A stretch of DNA of 5,199 nt from Alphaproteobacteria bacterium (GTDB lineage: Bacteria > Pseudomonadota > Alphaproteobacteria > Rhizobiales > Hyphomicrobiaceae). Each line of letters begins with the position of its first letter. Position 1 is the first letter of the stretch. The stretch lies in contig VBAB01000323.1 in assembly GCA_005888525.1 (NCBI GenBank), positions 1-5,199 of the forward strand. The letters are read 5' to 3'. Made by a program: the position numbers and the translations under genes. Of the stretch, positions 4,297-5,199 are shown one piece after another. The notes beneath the pieces were generated by a model that was not told the DNA's origin, did no database searches, and was given only the letters and a program-made list of their open reading frames with translations.

Positions 4297-5199
4297 AGCA
4301 CCCCGCCCGGCCGCTGCGATCCATAGCCGCGCTACGCGAGGCGGGGCTTGCGACCGCTGCCGATCCGGCCGCGCTTGCGGCGGTAGCTGGGCGCTATGCG
4401 ATAGCCATTACGCCTGAGCTGGTGCAGCTGATCGATCGCGCCGACGCGAGCGATCCAATCGCGCGGCAGTTCGTGCCCGATATACGTGAGTTGCAGCAGC
4501 GGCCGGAGGAGCGCGCGGACCCGCTGAGCGAGGAGCGCTTGTCGCCCGTACCTGGCATCGTACAGCGCTATCGCGACCGCGTTCTCCTGAAGCTGACGCA
4601 CGTCTGCCCGGTCTACTGCCGCTTCTGCTTCCGGCGCGAGGTCGTGGGCCCCGGCGGCCCACAGGCGCTGGCCGGCAAAGCACTCGCCGCGGCACTCGAC
4701 TATATCGCCGGCGCGCCGAACATCTGGGAGGTGATCCTCACCGGCGGCGACCCGTTCATGCTCTCGCCCCGGCGCATCGCCGATGTGACGCAGCGCCTCG
4801 GCAGCGTGTCCCACGTCAAGGTGCTGCGTTGGCACACGCGCGTACCGGTCGCCGACCCGGAGCGTGTCACGGACGACCTCGTCGCCGCGTTGAGATCGAC
4901 GCCCAAGACGGTGTACGTGGCTCTGCACGCCAACCATGCCCGCGAGCTGACGGAGGCAGCGCGGGCCGCATGCGCCCGCCTCGTCGATGCCGGCATCCCA
5001 ATGCTCAGCCAGACCGTGCTGCTGAAGGGCGTCAACGACGACGCCGAGACGCTGGCCGCGCTCATGCGTGCCTTCGTGGAAGCGCGCGTGAAACCCTACT
5101 ACCTGCACCACCTGGATGCGGCGCCCGGTACCGGCCACTTCCGCACCACCATCGCCGAAGGGCAACGATTGATGCGCGCCCTGCGCGGACGCCTCTCCG
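4293..5199 (+). CDS. Lysine-2,3-aminomutase-like radical SAM protein (EF-P beta-lysylation type), cut by right edge
   Basis: The first 302 residues are present and the frame is open at the right edge. The radical-SAM cluster motif is C105-x3-C109-x2-C112 (CPVYCRFCFRR), followed by the SAM-binding TGGDP at 150-154. RWHTRVPV (179-186), VALHANHARE (209-218), LSQTVLLKGVNDD (238-250) and YYLHHLDAAPGTGHFR (269-284) are family hallmarks of the KamA/EpmB group. The enzyme would use a 4Fe-4S cluster, SAM and PLP to move an amino group on lysine. The PLP-binding lysine is expected beyond the window. The N-terminal part before the cluster (about 100 residues) and the PG-x-x-x-x-Y-x-x-RVLL entry fit the short EpmB-like branch, which converts lysine to beta-lysine for modifying elongation factor P, rather than long catabolic KamA. 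A symbol is withheld because that branch also has uncharacterised members. ATG 4293 is the first start after an in-frame stop at 4260. Confidence 0.92.
   Translation, partial: MKHPARPLRSIAALREAGLATAADPAALAAVAGRYAIAITPELVQLIDRADASDPIARQFVPDIRELQQRPEERADPLSEERLSPVPGIVQRYRDRVLLKLTHVCPVYCRFCFRREVVGPGGPQALAGKALAAALDYIAGAPNIWEVILTGGDPFMLSPRRIADVTQRLGSVSHVKVLRWHTRVPVADPERVTDDLVAALRSTPKTVYVALHANHARELTEAARAACARLVDAGIPMLSQTVLLKGVNDDAETLAALMRAFVEARVKPYYLHHLDAAPGTGHFRTTIAEGQRLMRALRGRLS

Noticed and set aside
4332..5165. Minus-strand open frame of 277 codons
   Set aside because: It is antisense to the aminomutase-like gene, whose plus-strand frame carries all the family motifs. Long antisense frames are common in GC-rich genes.
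1..5199. CRISPR array, tRNA, rRNA or intact mobile element
   Set aside because: No regularly spaced repeats, no tRNA-like cloverleaf or rRNA sequence, and no transposase or integrase frame were seen.

Overview
The window (5199 bases) looks like chromosomal DNA of a GC-rich bacterium, most likely an alphaproteobacterium. The support is the overall base composition, PAS-domain sensor proteins of alphaproteobacterial style, a histidine-kinase remnant resembling rhizobial and rhodopseudomonad kinases, and a lysine-2,3-aminomutase-like protein of the short type common in that class. The genus cannot be fixed from the sequence.

Layout, left to right. Positions 1-730 (minus) hold the N-terminal part of a tandem-PAS sensory protein that runs off the left edge. 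About 540 bases without an intact gene follow. They contain a 12-base direct repeat (TGGGGTAAACCC, twice, 24 bases apart) and, on the plus strand, an orphan fragment of a histidine-kinase dimerisation domain (963-1148). Next comes an unrecognised small four-helix membrane protein (1269-1691, plus). It converges on a stand-alone two-CBS-domain protein (1796-2251, minus, GTG start with a good ribosome binding site). A small exported, lysine-rich protein (2422-2721), a PilZ domain protein (2925-3233) and a family 2 glycosyltransferase (3306-4100) follow, all on the minus strand. A divergent spacer separates the glycosyltransferase from a plus-strand radical-SAM lysine-2,3-aminomutase-like gene (4293 to the right edge), which lacks its C-terminus here.

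Functional reading. The glycosyltransferase and the downstream PilZ protein may share a transcript, which would link cyclic-di-GMP to surface glycan synthesis (inference). The aminomutase-like protein belongs to the group tied to beta-lysylation of elongation factor P, so epmA- and efp-like genes may lie to the right. The CBS protein, exported Lys-rich protein and small membrane protein have no visible pathway link. The left part (PAS gene, repeats, kinase fragment) looks rearranged and is poorer in G+C than the right part.

I found no convincing new multi-gene system. The items most worth checking are the kinase scar with its adjacent direct repeats, the PilZ-glycosyltransferase pair, and an 11-base duplication at the start of the aminomutase gene that creates a four-codon overlapping reading frame.
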